64,000 nt of DNA from Tenacibaculum singaporense (GCF_003867015.1 NZ_CP032548.1:3415001-3479000); one strand, 5' to 3'. Shown: positions 49,853 through 59,573, numbered from the stretch's first letter. The notes: generated from the sequence alone by a model not told the origin. A program made the numbers and translations.

Positions 49853-51091
49853 TTAAGATGCAGCTCTTAATTTCTTTAATGCCGACTTTGTTAATTTCGA
49901 CTCTGCATATTCTTTTGTTACCTTAAATTCTTTTTCTTCAGAACTTGGCATGTCAAACATCGCATCGGTTAAAATAGCTTCACATAACGAACGTAATCCA
50001 CGAGCACCTAACTTATACTCTACTGCCTTGTTAACAATAAACTGTAATGCTTCTTCAGTCATCGTAAACTCAACATCGTCCATTGAAAACAACTTGGTAT
50101 ATTGCTTTATAATTGAGTTCTTAGGCTCTGTTAAAATAGCTCTAAGTGTTTTTTCATCTAACGGATTCATATAACTCAATACTGGTAAACGACCAATTAT
50201 TTCTGGAATTAATCCGAAAGATTTTAAATCTAATGGTGTAATGTATTGTAATAAGTTGTCGTGATCGATTTTATCTTCTTCTACCGAGGCACTATAACCA
50301 ACCGCTTGCATATTTAAACGTTTACTAATAATTCTATCTATTCCAGAGAAAGCTCCTCCAGCAATAAATAAAATATCTTTGGTATTTACTTCAATAAACT
50401 TTTGTTCTGGGTGCTTTCTTCCTCCTTTAGGAGCTACATTTACAACTGCTCCTTCTAATAACTTTAATAAAGCTTGTTGCACACCTTCACCAGAAACATC
50501 ACGTGTAATTGATGGATTGTCTCCTTTACGAGCTATTTTATCTATTTCATCAATAAATACAATACCTCTTTCTGCTTTTTCAACATCGTAATCAGCTGCT
50601 TGTAACAAACGACTCAAAATACTTTCCACATCTTCTCCTACATAACCTGCTTGTGTTAACACGGTAGCATCTACAATAGAAAATGGTACGTTCAGCATTC
50701 TTGCAATTGTACGAGCTACTAAGGTTTTTCCTGTTCCTGTTTCTCCTACTAAAACGATATTTGATTTTTCAATCTCTACCTCATCTTCGTCATCTCTAGT
50801 TTGTAACAATCTTTTATAGTGATTGTACACTGCTACAGACATGGCTCTTTTGGTTTGATCTTGCCCTATGATATATTCATCTAAAAAAGCTTTAATTTCT
50901 CTTGGCTTTTTTAAGGTAAGATCTTTTGATAAATCACTTGTTTTAGCTTCAGCTATTTCCTCTTCTACAATTCCATGAGCTTGCTCAATACATTTATCAC
51001 ATATATGTGCATCTAAACCTGCGATTAATAAATCGGTTTCTGGTTTTTTACGCCCACAAAAGGAACATTGTAAATTTTCTTCTTTCGACAT
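49853..51091 (-). CDS. clpX: ATP-dependent Clp protease ATP-binding subunit ClpX
   Basis: 412 residues. N-terminal zinc domain with Cys9, Cys12, Cys31 and Cys34, Walker A GETGTGKT (116-123), Walker B IVFIDEID, and the C-terminal small AAA domain. Unfoldase that feeds ClpP. Follows clpP on the same strand; with tig upstream this is the conserved tig-clpP-clpX order. Confidence 0.98.
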   Translation of the reverse strand: MSKEENLQCSFCGRKKPETDLLIAGLDAHICDKCIEQAHGIVEEEIAEAKTSDLSKDLTLKKPREIKAFLDEYIIGQDQTKRAMSVAVYNHYKRLLQTRDDEDEVEIEKSNIVLVGETGTGKTLVARTIARMLNVPFSIVDATVLTQAGYVGEDVESILSRLLQAADYDVEKAERGIVFIDEIDKIARKGDNPSITRDVSGEGVQQALLKLLEGAVVNVAPKGGRKHPEQKFIEVNTKDILFIAGGAFSGIDRIISKRLNMQAVGYSASVEEDKIDHDNLLQYITPLDLKSFGLIPEIIGRLPVLSYMNPLDEKTLRAILTEPKNSIIKQYTKLFSMDDVEFTMTEEALQFIVNKAVEYKLGARGLRSLCEAILTDAMFDMPSSEEKEFKVTKEYAESKLTKSALKKLRAAS

Positions 51092-51134
51092 CTTATCAGC
51101 TTATTGCCAACAGCTCACTGCTATTAGCTGTTTA

Positions 51135-51794
51135 TTATTTTCTAGTTAAAATTTCGTCTACCATACCATAAGCTTTCGCTTCTTCGGCTTTCATCCAATA
51201 ATCTCTATCAGAATCTTGGTTTACTTTTTCTACTGTTTGACCTGAGTGTTTTGATATTATTTGATACAACTCATCTTTTAATTTTAAAATTTCACGAGCT
51301 GTAATTTCAATATCAGATGCTTGCCCTTGTGCTCCACCTAATGGTTGGTGAATCATAATACGAGAATGTGGTAACGCAGAACGTTTTCCTTTTTCTCCTG
51401 CACACATTAACACAGCTCCCATAGAAGCAGCCATACCTGTACAAATTGTTGCTACATCTGGTTTAATAAACTGCATAGTATCATAAATACCTAAACCAGC
51501 ATATACTCCACCTCCTGGTGAGTTGATGTAAATTGAAATATCTTTATTCGCATCTACACTTTCTAAGAATAATAATTGTGCTTGAATTATATTAGCTACT
51601 TGGTCGTTAATTCCAGTACCTAAAAAGATAATTCTATCCATCATTAAACGAGAAAAAACATCCATTTGAGTAATATTCATCTGACGTTCTTCCATAATAT
51701 ATGGCGTTAAACTACTTGTAATTTTCCCATAGTAGTTACTATTTATTCCGTGGTGCTTAGTTGCGTATTTTTCGAACTCTTTTCCGTAATCCAT
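51135..51794 (-). CDS. clpP: ATP-dependent Clp protease proteolytic subunit
   Basis: 219 residues. Serine protease with catalytic Ser124 ([10 protein letters not shown]), His149 ([10 protein letters not shown]) and probably Asp198 (DSDRDYW). The N-terminal extension of about 40 residues is longer than in E. coli, as in many Bacteroidota, and may include a propeptide. Separated from tig by a terminator, so it probably has its own promoter. Confidence 0.98.
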   Translation of the reverse strand: MDYGKEFEKYATKHHGINSNYYGKITSSLTPYIMEERQMNITQMDVFSRLMMDRIIFLGTGINDQVANIIQAQLLFLESVDANKDISIYINSPGGGVYAGLGIYDTMQFIKPDVATICTGMAASMGAVLMCAGEKGKRSALPHSRIMIHQPLGGAQGQASDIEITAREILKLKDELYQIISKHSGQTVEKVNQDSDRDYWMKAEEAKAYGMVDEILTRK

Positions 51795-51870
51795 TTTTAA
51801 AATGTTTTTGGGTTATAAAGATGTAAATATAAGAACTATTTCGTTAGTATTTTGTTACAGTTAATGGCTA

Positions 51871-51899
51871 AAAAAACCTGAATGTACATTCAGGTTTTT
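51871..51899 (-). terminator. Terminator of tig
   Basis: AAAAACCTGAATGT / ACATTCAGGTTTTT hairpin just after the tig stop on the minus strand, with A-run on the plus strand. Confidence 0.75.
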
Positions 51900-51923
51900 A
51901 TTTATAACATCAGTAATTAACTG

Positions 51924-53246
51924 TTACTTATATACTTCTTTAATGAAATCTTCGTAAGAAACTTCTTTAGTCTCAAAGCTCATGTTTTCTTTATAGAAAG
52001 CTAATAATTTTTGAGAAATTAATTGCTCTTGTAAACGACGTGCTTCATCTTGGTTTTGTAAGATTCTTCCTGCGATATCATCTAATTCTTTTTCTTCTGG
52101 ATTCATGTTTCCAAACTGAGCCATTTGAGCTCTAATAAATCCTTTTGCATAGTCTACTAACTCTGCATAGTCTAATTTGATATCGTTATCTTTCATAATC
52201 TTTCCTTCGATTAATTGGTAACGTAATCCTTTTTCAGACTTGTTATATTCTTCAACAGCTTCATCTGCAGTTAATTCTTTTTCTCCAGCAGTTTGTAACC
52301 ACTTTTGTAAGAATTCAACTGGTAAGTCAAACTTTGTGTTATCCACTAAGTTCTCAGTAATTGCGTTTAACAATTGTTGATCTGCTTGTTGTTGGAATTG
52401 CTTTTCTGCGTCTTCTTTAATTTTGTCTTTTAATTCAGTTACAGTTTTTACACTTCCGTCAGCAAATAACTTATCAAATAACTCTTGATCTAATTCTGCT
52501 GGTTCTATCTCAGTAATTTCTTCAATAGTAAAAGTTACAGGAATGTCTAAATCGTGAACCTCGTCGTGAGATACTCCTAAAGCTCCTTGTAACTTGTGCT
52601 CATCTTCAAATAAGTTTTTAGTTTTTAATTCTAAAACGTCTCCTACTTTAGCACCTACAAACTTTTTTAAGTTTGTTTTTCCTTTAATATCTTTTACAGA
52701 AATTGTAGATTTTTTGTTGATTTCTTTCTCTTCGTTTACGAAAGTACCAGTAACGTTAGTTTCTTCTGTAGCTTCGTCTTTAGCAGACATTTTACCGTAA
52801 CGAGATTGAATGTTTTCAACTTCTTTTTCGATTAACTCGTCTGTAGCAACTATGTTATATTGAGTTACTTTGTTTTTTGGTTGTAAGTTTACGTCGAACT
52901 CAGGAGCTAATCCTAATTCAAACTCAAAAGAGAATTTATCAGCATCCCAATTGAAATCTTCTTGAACTCTTGGTAATGGGTTACCTAAGATATCTAACTT
53001 TTCTTCAACTAAGAATTTGTTTAACGACTCTTGTAAAAGCTTGTTTACCTCATCAATCATTACTGATTTTCCGTATTGCTTCTTTACCATTCCCATTGGT
53101 ACATGACCTTTTCTAAAACCTGGAATGTTAGCTGTTTTACGGTAATCGTTTAATACTTTTGTTACTTTATCTTGATAATCTTCTGCAACAATATCAACTT
53201 TTACAACTGCATTTAATGCATCTACGTTTTCTTTTGTTATATTCAT
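51924..53246 (-). CDS. tig: Trigger factor
   Basis: 440 residues. Ribosome-bound chaperone. The N-terminal ribosome-binding domain contains IPGFRKGHVPMGMVKK (about 40-55). A PPIase-like middle domain (about 150-250) and a long helical C-terminal domain follow. Length is typical. A -7 box lies 32 bases upstream. Confidence 0.96.
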   Translation of the reverse strand: MNITKENVDALNAVVKVDIVAEDYQDKVTKVLNDYRKTANIPGFRKGHVPMGMVKKQYGKSVMIDEVNKLLQESLNKFLVEEKLDILGNPLPRVQEDFNWDADKFSFEFELGLAPEFDVNLQPKNKVTQYNIVATDELIEKEVENIQSRYGKMSAKDEATEETNVTGTFVNEEKEINKKSTISVKDIKGKTNLKKFVGAKVGDVLELKTKNLFEDEHKLQGALGVSHDEVHDLDIPVTFTIEEITEIEPAELDQELFDKLFADGSVKTVTELKDKIKEDAEKQFQQQADQQLLNAITENLVDNTKFDLPVEFLQKWLQTAGEKELTADEAVEEYNKSEKGLRYQLIEGKIMKDNDIKLDYAELVDYAKGFIRAQMAQFGNMNPEEKELDDIAGRILQNQDEARRLQEQLISQKLLAFYKENMSFETKEVSYEDFIKEVYK

Positions 53247-53277
53247 CTTAAAAATCTGTTTCTTAAAAAATCGGGTG

Positions 53278-53285
53278 CAAAATTA
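53278..53285 (-). promoter_or_regulatory. -7 box of tig
   Basis: TAATTTTG on the minus strand, exact TAnnTTTG match. Confidence 0.55.
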
Positions 53286-53377
53286 CTACTTTATTTATTG
53301 ATAACCAAGACTTTTAGCTATAAGAATATTATCTTTTTTACCTCCCTTATTTTCTAGTTTTTAATGTTTTAGGTTAC

Positions 53378-53725
53378 TTATTCATCTCCTTCTTTTAATA
53401 GCGAAAACATTAACGATCTGAAAATTGACAGCAATACACTGAACAAGAGCGCTGTAAAAAATCCGCTAACAGCAAATCCTGACACTAATTTATCTGCCAA
53501 TAATATAATTACCGCATTAATTACAAATAGGAACAACCCTAGCGTAACAATGGTTGCTGGTAGTGTAAAAAACACTAACAACGGACGCACAAATAGATTT
53601 AACAAAGCAATTACTACTGCCACAATTACTGCGGTTGTATAACTAGCTACCGTTACTCCTGGTAAAATATTTGCCAATACAATTACTGCCAATGCCGTTA
53701 ACAATACCTTTAAAAATGTTTTCAT
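53378..53725 (-). CDS. Phage holin family 4-type (YvlD-like) membrane protein
   Basis: 115 residues, four predicted membrane helices covering most of the protein (LLTALAVIVLANIL, AVIVAVVIALLNLFV, IVTLGLFLFVINAVIIL, FFTALLFSVLLSIF). NLFVRPLLVFFTLPATIVTLG is the segment I associate with the family. Despite the Pfam name it is a common chromosomal membrane protein of unknown role, not a lysis protein. Monocistronic. Confidence 0.85.
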   Translation of the reverse strand: MKTFLKVLLTALAVIVLANILPGVTVASYTTAVIVAVVIALLNLFVRPLLVFFTLPATIVTLGLFLFVINAVIILLADKLVSGFAVSGFFTALLFSVLLSIFRSLMFSLLKEGDE

Positions 53726-53938
53726 ATTTCTTTTTAATTTAATTAGTAATGAATTATAAATTTACTCTTTTTTTACTGAAATTATTAATTCGTAACACTA
53801 CATACACTTTACCACAACCATACCAAAAACAGAAGACTGCAGTTTTGTCGGGTTTATAAGATTTTGTTTGATGCTTTTAATTAAGTAACTACTTTTGTTA
53901 AAAACAAAAGCTTATACAAGTAAAAAACACCAACAAAG

Positions 53939-54676
53939 ATGAAACAGAACAAATATGATGATAATGATTTTTTTGAGAGTTATGGCAAAATGCCTCGCTC
54001 AATTGATGGCTTAAATTCTGCTGGCGAATGGAGTGTTTTACAAAAAATGCTGCCTGATTTTCTGAATAAAAATGTACTTGATCTTGGTTGTGGGTATGGG
54101 TGGCATTGTATTTATGCCAAACAACAAGGTGCCAAAAATGTGACTGGAGTTGATTTATCGAAAAAAATGATAGATAAAGCTATAGAAAACTCAAAAAAAC
54201 TGGCTATTAATTATATACAAACAGCTATAGAAGATATAAACTTTAAATCAGAAGAATTCGATATTGTAATTAGTTCACTTGCATTCCACTATTTAAAAGA
54301 TTTAAAACCTGTTTTTAACAAAATAAATAAAACTCTAAAAAAAGGAGGCAGTTTTATATTCTCTATGGAGCACCCATCGTTTACATCTAAACCAGAACAA
54401 GATTGGTTTTTAGATAAAGACGGAAATCGTATACATTGGCCTATAGACAACTATCAAGACGAAGGAGAAAGAAAAACTCATTTTTTAGGACATGAAGTAA
54501 TTAAGTACCACAGAACCTTAGAAACCATAATTAACACTGTAATTAAATCAGGTTTTGATATTCAAGAGATTTCTGAACCAAAACCTTCTGAGCTAGTTTT
54601 GAAGAAATATCCTGAAATGAAAGATGAAATGAGAAGGCCTATTTTCATTATAATTTCCGCTATAAAAAATAACTAA
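53939..54676 (+). CDS. Class I SAM-dependent methyltransferase
   Basis: 245 residues. The SAM-binding motif is VLDLGCGYGWHCIYAKQQGA (about 41-60), followed by GVDLSKKMIDKA and the FDIVISSLAFHYL strand. No further domain tells the substrate; small-molecule methylation is likely. Followed after 27 bases by a Crp/Fnr-family gene on the same strand. Confidence 0.88.
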   Translation: MKQNKYDDNDFFESYGKMPRSIDGLNSAGEWSVLQKMLPDFLNKNVLDLGCGYGWHCIYAKQQGAKNVTGVDLSKKMIDKAIENSKKLAINYIQTAIEDINFKSEEFDIVISSLAFHYLKDLKPVFNKINKTLKKGGSFIFSMEHPSFTSKPEQDWFLDKDGNRIHWPIDNYQDEGERKTHFLGHEVIKYHRTLETIINTVIKSGFDIQEISEPKPSELVLKKYPEMKDEMRRPIFIIISAIKNN

Positions 54677-54703
54677 ACTACTATTTATAAAACCATTCCT
54701 AAA

Positions 54704-55270
54704 GTGCTCAAAAAACACTTAGCCTCATATAACATTCTTACCAAAGAAGAAATAGACAATTTTGTAAGTATAGTCAGCTATAAAAAACTTAACAAAGGTG
54801 ATTTTTTCATACAAGAAGGCAATACTTGTAAAGAAGTTGCTTTTATAGCTTCAGGTATTTTTAGATCGTTTTATCATTCTTCAGATGAAAAAGAGTCTAC
54901 TTATTGTTTTTTATCTGAAAATTCGTTTGTTACCGCATATTCATCCTTCATTTCTCAAACAAAAACCAACGAAAACATTCAAGCTTTAACAGATGTAGAA
55001 CTATACAGTATTACAAAAGAACAATTTCTAGCGCTAGAAAATTCAAGCACCAACTGGCTACGCCTTTTTAAAATATTTGCTGAGCAAGAATATATAAACC
55101 TTGAAAACAGGGTTTTTGTGTTACAAAATGAAAGCGCTGAAAATCGTTACAAAAAACTGTTAGAAACGCATCCAAACTACTTAAAAACCATCCCACTACA
55201 GTACCTAGCTTCATATTTAGGCATAACACAACGACATTTAAGCCGAATTAGAAAATCAGTTTTTTATTAG
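54704..55270 (+). CDS. Crp/Fnr family transcriptional regulator
   Basis: 188 residues from a GTG start; no in-frame ATG is nearer. The cyclic-nucleotide-binding beta-barrel (about 10-120, GDFFIQEGNTCKEVAFIASG) is followed by a short C-terminal HTH (LQYLASYLGITQRHLSRIRK). This compact form is common in Bacteroidota. It is likely to control the adjoining flavoprotein gene. Confidence 0.88.
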   Translation: MLKKHLASYNILTKEEIDNFVSIVSYKKLNKGDFFIQEGNTCKEVAFIASGIFRSFYHSSDEKESTYCFLSENSFVTAYSSFISQTKTNENIQALTDVELYSITKEQFLALENSSTNWLRLFKIFAEQEYINLENRVFVLQNESAENRYKKLLETHPNYLKTIPLQYLASYLGITQRHLSRIRKSVFY

Positions 55271-55332
55271 ACAATTGTCCTTTTTAAGCTTATAAAACCA
55301 TCCGTACTTTGCTTCATAATCTTAACTATATT

Positions 55333-55911
55333 ATGAAGAATATTTTATTAATAAACGGACATCCTGATAAAGAAAGTTTTAACCATGCACTAGCAGCTTC
55401 TTACAAAAGAGGCGCTTTGAAAACTGACGCTACAATCGAAGAAATTACCATTACAGATTTAAACTTTAGCCCTGTACTTAAATATGGTTATCGAAAAAGA
55501 ACTGAACTTGAACCTGATTTACAAGATTCATTAGCTAAAATTAAAAAAGCTGATCATATTGTTTGGGTCTTTCCTATTTGGTGGGCTGGTTACCCTGCAA
55601 TGATGAAAGGTTTTATTGACAGAGCATTTTTACCTGGAATTACTTTTCAACCTATTGAAGGAAAACCTTTTCCTGAAAAGCTTTTAAAAGGTAAAACATC
55701 TCGACTTATTATAACTTCTGATACACCTAGTTGGTATGACTACTTTTTTTTGAAAAGACCTGCTATTAGACAGTTTAAAATAGCAACATTAGAATTTTGT
55801 GGTATTAAACCTGTTAAAACTACTTTCTTTTCAGTAATGAAAAATTCAACTCCTAAACGAAGAAATTTGTGGCTAAATAAGGTATATACTTTAGGTAAAA
55901 ACCTACAGTAA
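55333..55911 (+). CDS. NAD(P)H oxidoreductase, flavodoxin-like fold
   Basis: 192 residues from the ATG at 55333 (an upstream ATG at 55309 adds eight residues that do not fit the fold). Flavodoxin-like NQO family: NILLINGHPDKESFNHALA, then HIVWVFPIWWAGYPAMMKGFIDR. FMN- or FAD-dependent quinone or nitro reduction is likely. Placed 62 bases after the Crp/Fnr gene. Ends in a long hairpin. Confidence 0.9.
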   Translation: MKNILLINGHPDKESFNHALAASYKRGALKTDATIEEITITDLNFSPVLKYGYRKRTELEPDLQDSLAKIKKADHIVWVFPIWWAGYPAMMKGFIDRAFLPGITFQPIEGKPFPEKLLKGKTSRLIITSDTPSWYDYFFLKRPAIRQFKIATLEFCGIKPVKTTFFSVMKNSTPKRRNLWLNKVYTLGKNLQ

Positions 55912-55920
55912 CAAACACTA

Positions 55921-55954
55921 CTCTACAAGTTAAAAATGTTTTTAGCTTGTAGAG
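55921..55954 (+). terminator. Hairpin after the oxidoreductase gene
   Basis: CTCTACAAG / CTTGTAGAG extended inward by TAAAAA/TTTTTA; strong stem but no T-run, so termination is less sure. Confidence 0.5.
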
Positions 55955-55978
55955 ATTTAAAACCTATTTGTTTTTAAA

Positions 55979-55986
55979 TAACTTTG
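55979..55986 (+). promoter_or_regulatory. -7 box of the thioredoxin-like gene
   Basis: TAACTTTG followed by C, exact TAnnTTTG match, 26 bases before the ATG. Confidence 0.55.
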
Positions 55987-56011
55987 CTAAAACTTCAATT
56001 AAAACCCTAAA

Positions 56012-56461
56012 ATGGATACTAGCAAAACCGTAACATCAATAAAAGTCACCGATTTTAATCAAAACGAAGTTGATTTACTTAAAAAATATGCTAACAAAAT
56101 TCTATTGCTTTTATTTTATAATAATGCTTGCTTGGGTTGTACTGGTAGAGCTATTCCACTAGCCTACAAGTTTAAGCAAACCTATCAAGACATTGAGGTT
56201 ATTGGTATTCATAGTAATTTTAGCAGCAACACTGTTACTAAAGAAGACATTCTAAGTATTTTTACTATAAACGAGCTTCCATTCCCTATTTATATGGATA
56301 ACAATCACGAAATGTATGATTTTTTTAATTCGGAAGGAACACCACAGTGGGTACTACTAACTCCTAAAGGTGAAGTATATCGATCTATTTTTGGTTCACA
56401 AGATAATGCACAGAACAGGTTATATTATGCTTTAGAAAGCTTAACTGAAAATGAAGGTTAA
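56012..56461 (+). CDS. Thioredoxin-fold redoxin protein
   Basis: 149 residues, no signal peptide. A CLGC pair (NNACLGCTGRAIP, about 45-48) replaces the usual CGPC. The rest fits a peroxiredoxin or thioredoxin-like fold (IEVIGIHSNF, GTPQWVLLTPKGEVY with cis-Pro). Probably a cytosolic thiol reductase or peroxidase-related protein; the partner is unknown. Confidence 0.75.
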   Translation: MDTSKTVTSIKVTDFNQNEVDLLKKYANKILLLLFYNNACLGCTGRAIPLAYKFKQTYQDIEVIGIHSNFSSNTVTKEDILSIFTINELPFPIYMDNNHEMYDFFNSEGTPQWVLLTPKGEVYRSIFGSQDNAQNRLYYALESLTENEG

Positions 56462-56481
56462 GCTTTAAGGAATTTTAGCTG

Positions 56482-56862
56482 TTATTTTTTCAGAGCCTCT
56501 AATACTTGAGTCGCTATCGCTTCTTTTACTTCTTTATCCTCTAATAACAGATGTATTAAATTATCTTTTACCTTGCTTTTTATATCTAGTAGATTGTATT
56601 TAGACGCAGGCTCATTAGTTTTATCTATATTATTAAGAAACATTTCTCCTTTTCCCGTAAGCAACCATGTTGGGTTAATTTCTGGGAAAGAATGTAGAAT
56701 TTTGTTTAACACATTACTTTTAAATGACGATTTTCTTCTTATTGCTGTTCCAATAGAATTGTTAGAGACATCAATAATCTCTTCAAAAGACCTAATATTT
56801 AGCCTTTTATAATTAATTACTTCTTCTACTCGCTTATAAGTTTCATCTACAAAATCACTCAT
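56482..56862 (-). CDS. XRE/CI-like helix-turn-helix regulator
   Basis: 126 residues. The N-terminal HTH is degenerate but recognisable (NIRSFEEIIDVSNNSIGTAIRR), and FPEINPTWLLTGKGEM is the segment typical of Bacteroidota phage-type repressors. A C-terminal helical tail may dimerise. Divergent from an 85-aa gene, a repressor/Cro-like arrangement. No other phage genes are nearby. Confidence 0.75.
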   Translation of the reverse strand: MSDFVDETYKRVEEVINYKRLNIRSFEEIIDVSNNSIGTAIRRKSSFKSNVLNKILHSFPEINPTWLLTGKGEMFLNNIDKTNEPASKYNLLDIKSKVKDNLIHLLLEDKEVKEAIATQVLEALKK

Positions 56863-56956
56863 TGAAAAATAACTTTTTTCTAAATTTTATTTAATTTTGT
56901 TTTCGTATTTAGATTTTTGTTTGTATTTTTACTTCGTAATAAGTACAGAATACGTA

Positions 56957-56964
56957 CAAATATA
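56957..56964 (-). promoter_or_regulatory. -7 box of the XRE regulator
   Basis: TATATTTG on the minus strand, exact TAnnTTTG match. Near-repeats TAAGTACAGAA and TACGTACAAA overlap it at 56940-56960 and may be an operator. Confidence 0.5.
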
Positions 56965-57008
56965 AATTAAAAAGTGCTATCAACTTCTAAAAAACAACTT
57001 GAGTTTTT

Positions 57009-57266
57009 ATGATAACTGCTACACAACGAAAAGAATTAGAAAAAATTAAACCACCAAAATACCGCGAAAAGGTAAAAAACTACCTGAGCAAAAATGGTCA
57101 TGATTTTTCTTTAGAAACTATACAGAAGGTGTATTCAGGTAAAAGAAAAAACTTGACTATTGAAAAAGCTATCGTTGCTGTTTTCCGCAATTACATGAAA
57201 GACCAACAGGCAATAGACAATAACATTAATAATTTAATTGACGATATAAACAGTGATTTCCCTTAA
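57009..57266 (+). CDS. Hypothetical 85-aa protein, divergent from the XRE gene
   Basis: Basic N-terminal half (KELEKIKPPKYREKVKNYLS) and a helix-turn-helix-like segment HDFSLETIQKVYSGKRKNLT, then a helical acidic C-terminus. It looks like a small DNA-binding protein, Cro-like in position. No family recognised. Followed by a GC-rich hairpin region and the convergent esterase gene. Confidence 0.6.
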   Translation: MITATQRKELEKIKPPKYREKVKNYLSKNGHDFSLETIQKVYSGKRKNLTIEKAIVAVFRNYMKDQQAIDNNINNLIDDINSDFP

Positions 57267-57301
57267 TAATTTTTTGTTTTTCGCCGGGGGGCGAGTATTT
57301 T

Positions 57302-57341
57302 AAGCGAGGGACTAGGAATTAATAAATTCCTCCTCGCTTTT
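57302..57341. terminator. Terminator between the 85-aa gene and the esterase gene
   Basis: AAGCGAGG / CCTCGCTT outer stem with an inner AGGAATT/AATTCCT stem, and T-run on the plus strand. Just before it, CGCCGGGGGGCG (57279-57290) is strikingly GC-rich for this genome. Confidence 0.7.
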
Positions 57342-58108
57342 TACTTTAGAAAAAGTATAGCTTCTTTATAAAAATCCTCTGGATTTTCAGCATGTAGCCA
57401 GTGTCCAGCATTGGCTACTGTTTTTATCACTGCTTTTGGAAAATGCGCCTGAATTAATGGCTCATCTTCTTTTGAAATATATCCTGAATTTGCTCCGCGT
57501 AAAAACAACGTTTCTCCTTCAAAAACAGTAAAGGAAGGTAACGCTACTCCTACTTCACTATTATTTTCAGTTAACGATTTTAAATTGAAACGAAATGCTA
57601 ATTCGTCTTTCGTTTTTCTGTATACATTTTTTGCTAAAAATTGACGGATTCCTTTTTCTGAAATTAACTCAGCCAGTTTTTCATCTACTAACTTACGTGA
57701 GGTTTGTACTGAAAAATCTACAGAGTTCAAGGCAGCCAAAATCTCGTGATGATGTGGTGGATACATCCTTGGAGAAATATCGGCTACAATTAACTTATTC
57801 ACCAGCTCAGGATATTCGGTTGCAAACAACATTACTGTTTTTCCTCCCATGGAATGCCCTAGCAAATCTACTTTTTCAAGGTTATGATGTTGAATATAGT
57901 TGTATAAATCACCTACCATTAACTCATAATCAAAAGCATCTGCATGAAAGCTTCGTCCATGATTACGCTGATCTATTAAATGCACCTCAAAACCATCTTC
58001 TGCAAATTTATTAGCATGCGATTTCCAATTATCTCCCATACCAAAGTATCCATGCAAAATAAGTAACAGTTGTCCTTCTCCAATTATTTTTGAATGTAAC
58101 ACCTCCAT
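57341..58108 (-). CDS. Alpha/beta hydrolase (YbfF-like esterase)
   Basis: 255 residues. Alpha/beta-hydrolase fold with oxyanion HGYFGMGDNW, nucleophile elbow GHSMGG (about 89-94), and the catalytic His in NAGHWLHAE. The first half resembles YbfF/esterase family enzymes. Cytosolic. Starts 2 bases after the pdxJ stop, so the two are co-transcribed. Confidence 0.9.
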   Translation of the reverse strand: MEVLHSKIIGEGQLLLILHGYFGMGDNWKSHANKFAEDGFEVHLIDQRNHGRSFHADAFDYELMVGDLYNYIQHHNLEKVDLLGHSMGGKTVMLFATEYPELVNKLIVADISPRMYPPHHHEILAALNSVDFSVQTSRKLVDEKLAELISEKGIRQFLAKNVYRKTKDELAFRFNLKSLTENNSEVGVALPSFTVFEGETLFLRGANSGYISKEDEPLIQAHFPKAVIKTVANAGHWLHAENPEDFYKEAILFLK

Positions 58109-58110
58109 AA

Positions 58111-58824
58111 TTATTGCAAACGATGTAAATACATATTCACAACATTTTCTAGTCCTAAATACAAGCTTTCAGAAATTAGTGCATGACCAATAGATACTTC
58201 GGCTAAATGAGGAATATTTTGTTTAAAAAATTGAATATTATCTAAACTTAAATCATGACCAGCATTAACTCCTAGTCCTAGTTCATTTGCTAAAATTGCA
58301 GCTTCTGCGTACGGTTTTACCGCTTCTTTATTCCCTTTTTCGTACTGCGTAGCAAACTCTTCAGTATACAATTCAACTCTATCAGTACCTGTTTTAGCAG
58401 CAGCTTCAATTAGCTTTAAATTTGTATCAATAAAAATTGATGTTCTAATTCCTGCTTCTTTAAACTCAGCAATCACATCTTTTAAATACGATTGATGCGT
58501 TATGGTATCCCAACCAGCATTAGACGTAAGTTGATCAACACTATCAGGCACCAACGTTACTTGTGTTGGTTTAATTTCTAACACCATTTGCTTAAATTTA
58601 TCAATTGGGTTTCCCTCAATATTATATTCAGTTGTTACAATTGATTTTAAATCATAAGCATCTTGGTAACGAATATGTCGTTCATCTGGCCTTGGGTGAA
58701 TCGTAATTCCTTCCGCTCCAAAATCCTGTATATCGGTTGCCACTTTTAGTAAATTAGGCACATTGCCACCTCTAGAATTACGAAGTGTAGCTATTTTATT
58801 AATATTAACACTTAACTTTGTCAT
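58111..58824 (-). CDS. pdxJ: Pyridoxine 5'-phosphate synthase
   Basis: 237 residues. TIM barrel that condenses 1-deoxyxylulose 5-phosphate with 3-amino-2-oxopropyl phosphate. Signature segments: [14 protein letters not shown] at the N-terminus, [15 protein letters not shown] and [14 protein letters not shown]. Own -7 box upstream; the esterase follows in the operon. Confidence 0.97.
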   Translation of the reverse strand: MTKLSVNINKIATLRNSRGGNVPNLLKVATDIQDFGAEGITIHPRPDERHIRYQDAYDLKSIVTTEYNIEGNPIDKFKQMVLEIKPTQVTLVPDSVDQLTSNAGWDTITHQSYLKDVIAEFKEAGIRTSIFIDTNLKLIEAAAKTGTDRVELYTEEFATQYEKGNKEAVKPYAEAAILANELGLGVNAGHDLSLDNIQFFKQNIPHLAEVSIGHALISESLYLGLENVVNMYLHRLQ

Positions 58825-58841
58825 GCTATAAAATTAGACTA

Positions 58842-58849
58842 CAAAGGTA
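58842..58849 (-). promoter_or_regulatory. -7 box of pdxJ
   Basis: TACCTTTG on the minus strand, exact TAnnTTTG match; the same sequence as the lipB box. Confidence 0.55.
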
Positions 58850-58883
58850 ACGCATTCCAACATTTTAAACTATATTCGTAGTA

Positions 58884-59543
58884 ATGAAAATCAACGATTT
58901 TATATTAAAAGAAATTAAAGCACTCTCATTAAATAGCACTATAAAAAGTGCTCAAAAGCTGTGTAATGATTTACCTATAACTCATATTCCTGTTGTTGAA
59001 AACAACAGGTTAGTAGGGTGTTTGCCTGAAAGTGATATTCAAACTCTTGAAAATAACGATGGCACTCTTAGAGAATACACTTATTTATTAGATCATTTTT
59101 ACACAAATGAGAATGCTACACTACTTGATTTAATTTCCTTATTTGCTGATAACGACTCGAATTTAATTCCTGTTCTTGATAAAAGCTTGTATTATGTAGG
59201 TTATTATGAATTGAGTGATATTTTAGATGCTTTTGCTAACAGTCCATTTTTACATTACGAGAGCGATACTTTAATCATTGATAAGAATAAAACAGATTAT
59301 TCTATGAGTCAAGTAGCACAAATAGTTGAAGCTAGTAACGGTAAATTATTAGGCGCATATATTTCTTCTGAAAATATAAATAGTGTTGAAGTTACCCTTA
59401 AAATTGTTTCTGAAGAAATAAATGAAATCATTCAAACATTTCGTAGGTATGGTTACAACGTTATTACACAACACGAAGACGATTTTTATTTAGAAGAACT
59501 TAAAGATAGAGCTGCTTATTTAAGAAAATACTTAGATATGTAA
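58884..59543 (+). CDS. CBS domain protein (AcuB-like)
   Basis: 219 residues. Two CBS motifs (about 1-120, LPITHIPVVENNRLVGCLPES and DSNLIPVLDKSLYYVGYYE), then an ACT-like C-terminal domain (about 140-210). Adenine-nucleotide-sensing regulators have this build. It precedes NAD kinase by 30 bases in the same direction. Confidence 0.85.
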   Translation: MKINDFILKEIKALSLNSTIKSAQKLCNDLPITHIPVVENNRLVGCLPESDIQTLENNDGTLREYTYLLDHFYTNENATLLDLISLFADNDSNLIPVLDKSLYYVGYYELSDILDAFANSPFLHYESDTLIIDKNKTDYSMSQVAQIVEASNGKLLGAYISSENINSVEVTLKIVSEEINEIIQTFRRYGYNVITQHEDDFYLEELKDRAAYLRKYLDM

Positions 59544-59573
59544 TCTTTTCAATAACCAAACAAAATTCCAACA

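Noticed and set aside
53378..53725. Phage lysis holin
   Set aside because: The family name is historical; no endolysin or other phage genes are near, and it is a common chromosomal membrane protein.
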